From assembly GCA_021815245.1 (NCBI GenBank), contig JAKAHF010000124.1, positions 1 through 6,815 of the forward strand: 6,815 bases of DNA, written 5' to 3'. The DNA is from Actinomycetes bacterium (GTDB taxonomy: Bacteria; Actinomycetota; Thermoleophilia; RBG-16-64-13). Below are positions 5,761-6,815 of the stretch, in pieces. The translations under genes and the position numbers were made by a program. Numbering within the stretch: the stretch's first letter is position 1; every line of letters begins with the position of its first letter. The notes beneath the pieces were generated by a model, which saw only the letters and a list, made by a program, of their open reading frames with translations, was not told the DNA's origin and did not search any database.

Positions 5761-6815
5761 CTAGGCCTTCCAGCTCACAGGCCTCATCTTGTCCTGCACG
5801 TTGACCATCGGAGCCGAGGCGTTGCTGACGATGACGAGATCGAACATGTACTTGCCGCCGTTCGTCAGCCGCCACTGGCCGCCGTAGCAGGGAGTCGTGA
5901 CACAGTTGACCGTCGGATGAGAGCCACCCCACTGCACGGGGACGGTGAAGTCGATGGGACCCGCTACCGAGTCGGCCATCTTGGTTTCCTGCACTCGCTT
6001 GACGAACTCCTCTTTGTCGTCAAGGTTCGTAGTGCGCTTGAGCACGTCGACCGCCCACTCGAACACCGCGTAGTGCATGATGGTCTGCACCCACTGCATA
6101 TTCATGGTCTTCTCGAAGTCGTCGCAGAGCTCCTGGCAGGTCTCACCGGTAAGGGATGACTTGAACGGATAGGTGGGGTGGAACCACTGGGTGCCGCTCT
6201 GACCGTCGCCAATCGCCCCCCTCGATTCCATGCTCGTCGGGAAGAGCGTGGGTATGATGCCGTACATGATCGGGGGCGTGAAGCCCTGCTGGGCGCACTG
6301 CTTGGTGAAGGTGGTCCAATCAGGGTCGATCATGACCCCCATGGCGATCTCGCAGCCATTCTTCTTGAAGAGGCTGATCTGCTGCGTGAAGTCCTCGGTC
6401 GGCTCGTTCCAGGCGCCGGCGTCGACAAACGTGTAGCCCGCAGCTGCCCAATCTTCGCTTTGTCCGTAAGCTTGCCGGTAGGCGTTGCCAGGCGCGTTGT
6501 TCGGCCAGCTGGCCGCGATCTTCTTGTTGTTGGCGACCTGGGAGAACATGTCCCATTCGACCAGCGATTCCTGTGGGACACCCCAGAAAAGGTTGTACGT
6601 CCATTTGAATGGCTTGTCCGGAGCGCCGCCGCGCTGGAAGACGTAGACCTCCACCGGCACGTCGATCGACAGGCAAGGCACGCCGCTGGCCTCGCACTGG
6701 TCGGCGACCGGATTGACGGTGTCACCGGTGGCGGCGGCCAAGACTACGTCGACCTTGGCGTTGTTGATAAGGTCGCCGGCTACCTGGGCTGCCCTGTCGG
6801 ACGTCGACTGGCTGT
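5761..6815 (-). CDS. ABC transporter substrate-binding protein, branched-chain amino acid type (5' end outside window)
   Basis: The last 350 codons of a LivJ/Peripla_BP_6-type extracytoplasmic binding protein are present, ending at TAG (5761-5763). The frame is open to the right edge. It starts SQSTSDRAAQVAGDLINN and continues KVDVVLAAATGDTVNPVADQ and CEASGVPCLS, the classical first-lobe segment. Further family-like stretches are a WNEPTEDFTQQI segment, YAVFEWAVDVLKRTTNLDDK, GPIDFTVPVQWG and DLVIVSNASAPMVNVQDK. The signal peptide or lipobox and roughly the first 80-120 residues lie outside the window. Cysteine pairs (CEASGVPC, CQELC, CVTTPC) could form disulfides outside the membrane. Such proteins capture small substrates (amino acids, amides, aromatic acids) for a Liv-type permease. 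As the first gene in view it probably feeds the substrate handled by the downstream enzymes. The specificity cannot be read from sequence. Confidence 0.92.
   Translation of the reverse strand, partial: SQSTSDRAAQVAGDLINNAKVDVVLAAATGDTVNPVADQCEASGVPCLSIDVPVEVYVFQRGGAPDKPFKWTYNLFWGVPQESLVEWDMFSQVANNKKIAASWPNNAPGNAYRQAYGQSEDWAAAGYTFVDAGAWNEPTEDFTQQISLFKKNGCEIAMGVMIDPDWTTFTKQCAQQGFTPPIMYGIIPTLFPTSMESRGAIGDGQSGTQWFHPTYPFKSSLTGETCQELCDDFEKTMNMQWVQTIMHYAVFEWAVDVLKRTTNLDDKEEFVKRVQETKMADSVAGPIDFTVPVQWGGSHPTVNCVTTPCYGGQWRLTNGGKYMFDLVIVSNASAPMVNVQDKMRPVSWKA

Noticed and set aside
6739..6741. TTG as start of the substrate-binding protein
   Set aside because: The frame continues upstream to the window edge with clear family sequence (DLINN, KVDVVLA), so the true start is outside the window.

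Overview
The window is high-GC DNA (about 60% by eye), and every convincing gene lies on the minus strand. GTG starts with clear AAGGAG-type ribosome binding sites, a cysteine-containing LivJ-type binding protein and catabolic gene families fit a high-GC soil-type bacterium such as an actinobacterium. Other high-GC lineages, for example Chloroflexi, cannot be excluded from sequence alone.

Reading in the direction of transcription (right to left), the first gene is the C-terminal 350 codons of a branched-chain-amino-acid-type ABC transporter substrate-binding protein (5761-6815, 5' end outside the window). After 97 bases comes a 218-residue cupin-domain protein (5007-5663). Its TAG stop directly abuts the ATG of a 554-residue thiamine-diphosphate enzyme of the benzoylformate decarboxylase/acetolactate synthase superfamily (3342-5006). 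After a 30-base gap follows a 444-residue uroporphyrinogen-decarboxylase (URO-D) fold protein (1977-3311). The spacing suggests one operon: import of a small substrate, a cupin, a C-C-bond-cleaving 2-oxo-acid enzyme, and a URO-D-fold enzyme that is not a heme-synthesis enzyme. The substrate cannot be named from the sequence.

Downstream of the operon, 1553-1867 is a decayed piece of a molybdopterin oxidoreductase: only the C-terminal cofactor-binding domain remains, without its catalytic body. Next, 910-1552 holds no supported gene. It carries an AT-rich promoter/operator-like zone (about 980-1073), a perfect 17-base palindrome (1153-1169) and a perfect 12-base inverted repeat (1252-1308).

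The left edge (1-909, minus) holds a second, divergent URO-D-family gene. It runs off the window and is easily missed because only its 5' 303 codons are present and its start is GTG. It has its own ribosome binding site and a good promoter candidate, so it looks like a separate transcription unit. Two diverged URO-D paralogues around a transporter/ThDP-enzyme/cupin operon, with a molybdoenzyme remnant between them, are the main point of interest.
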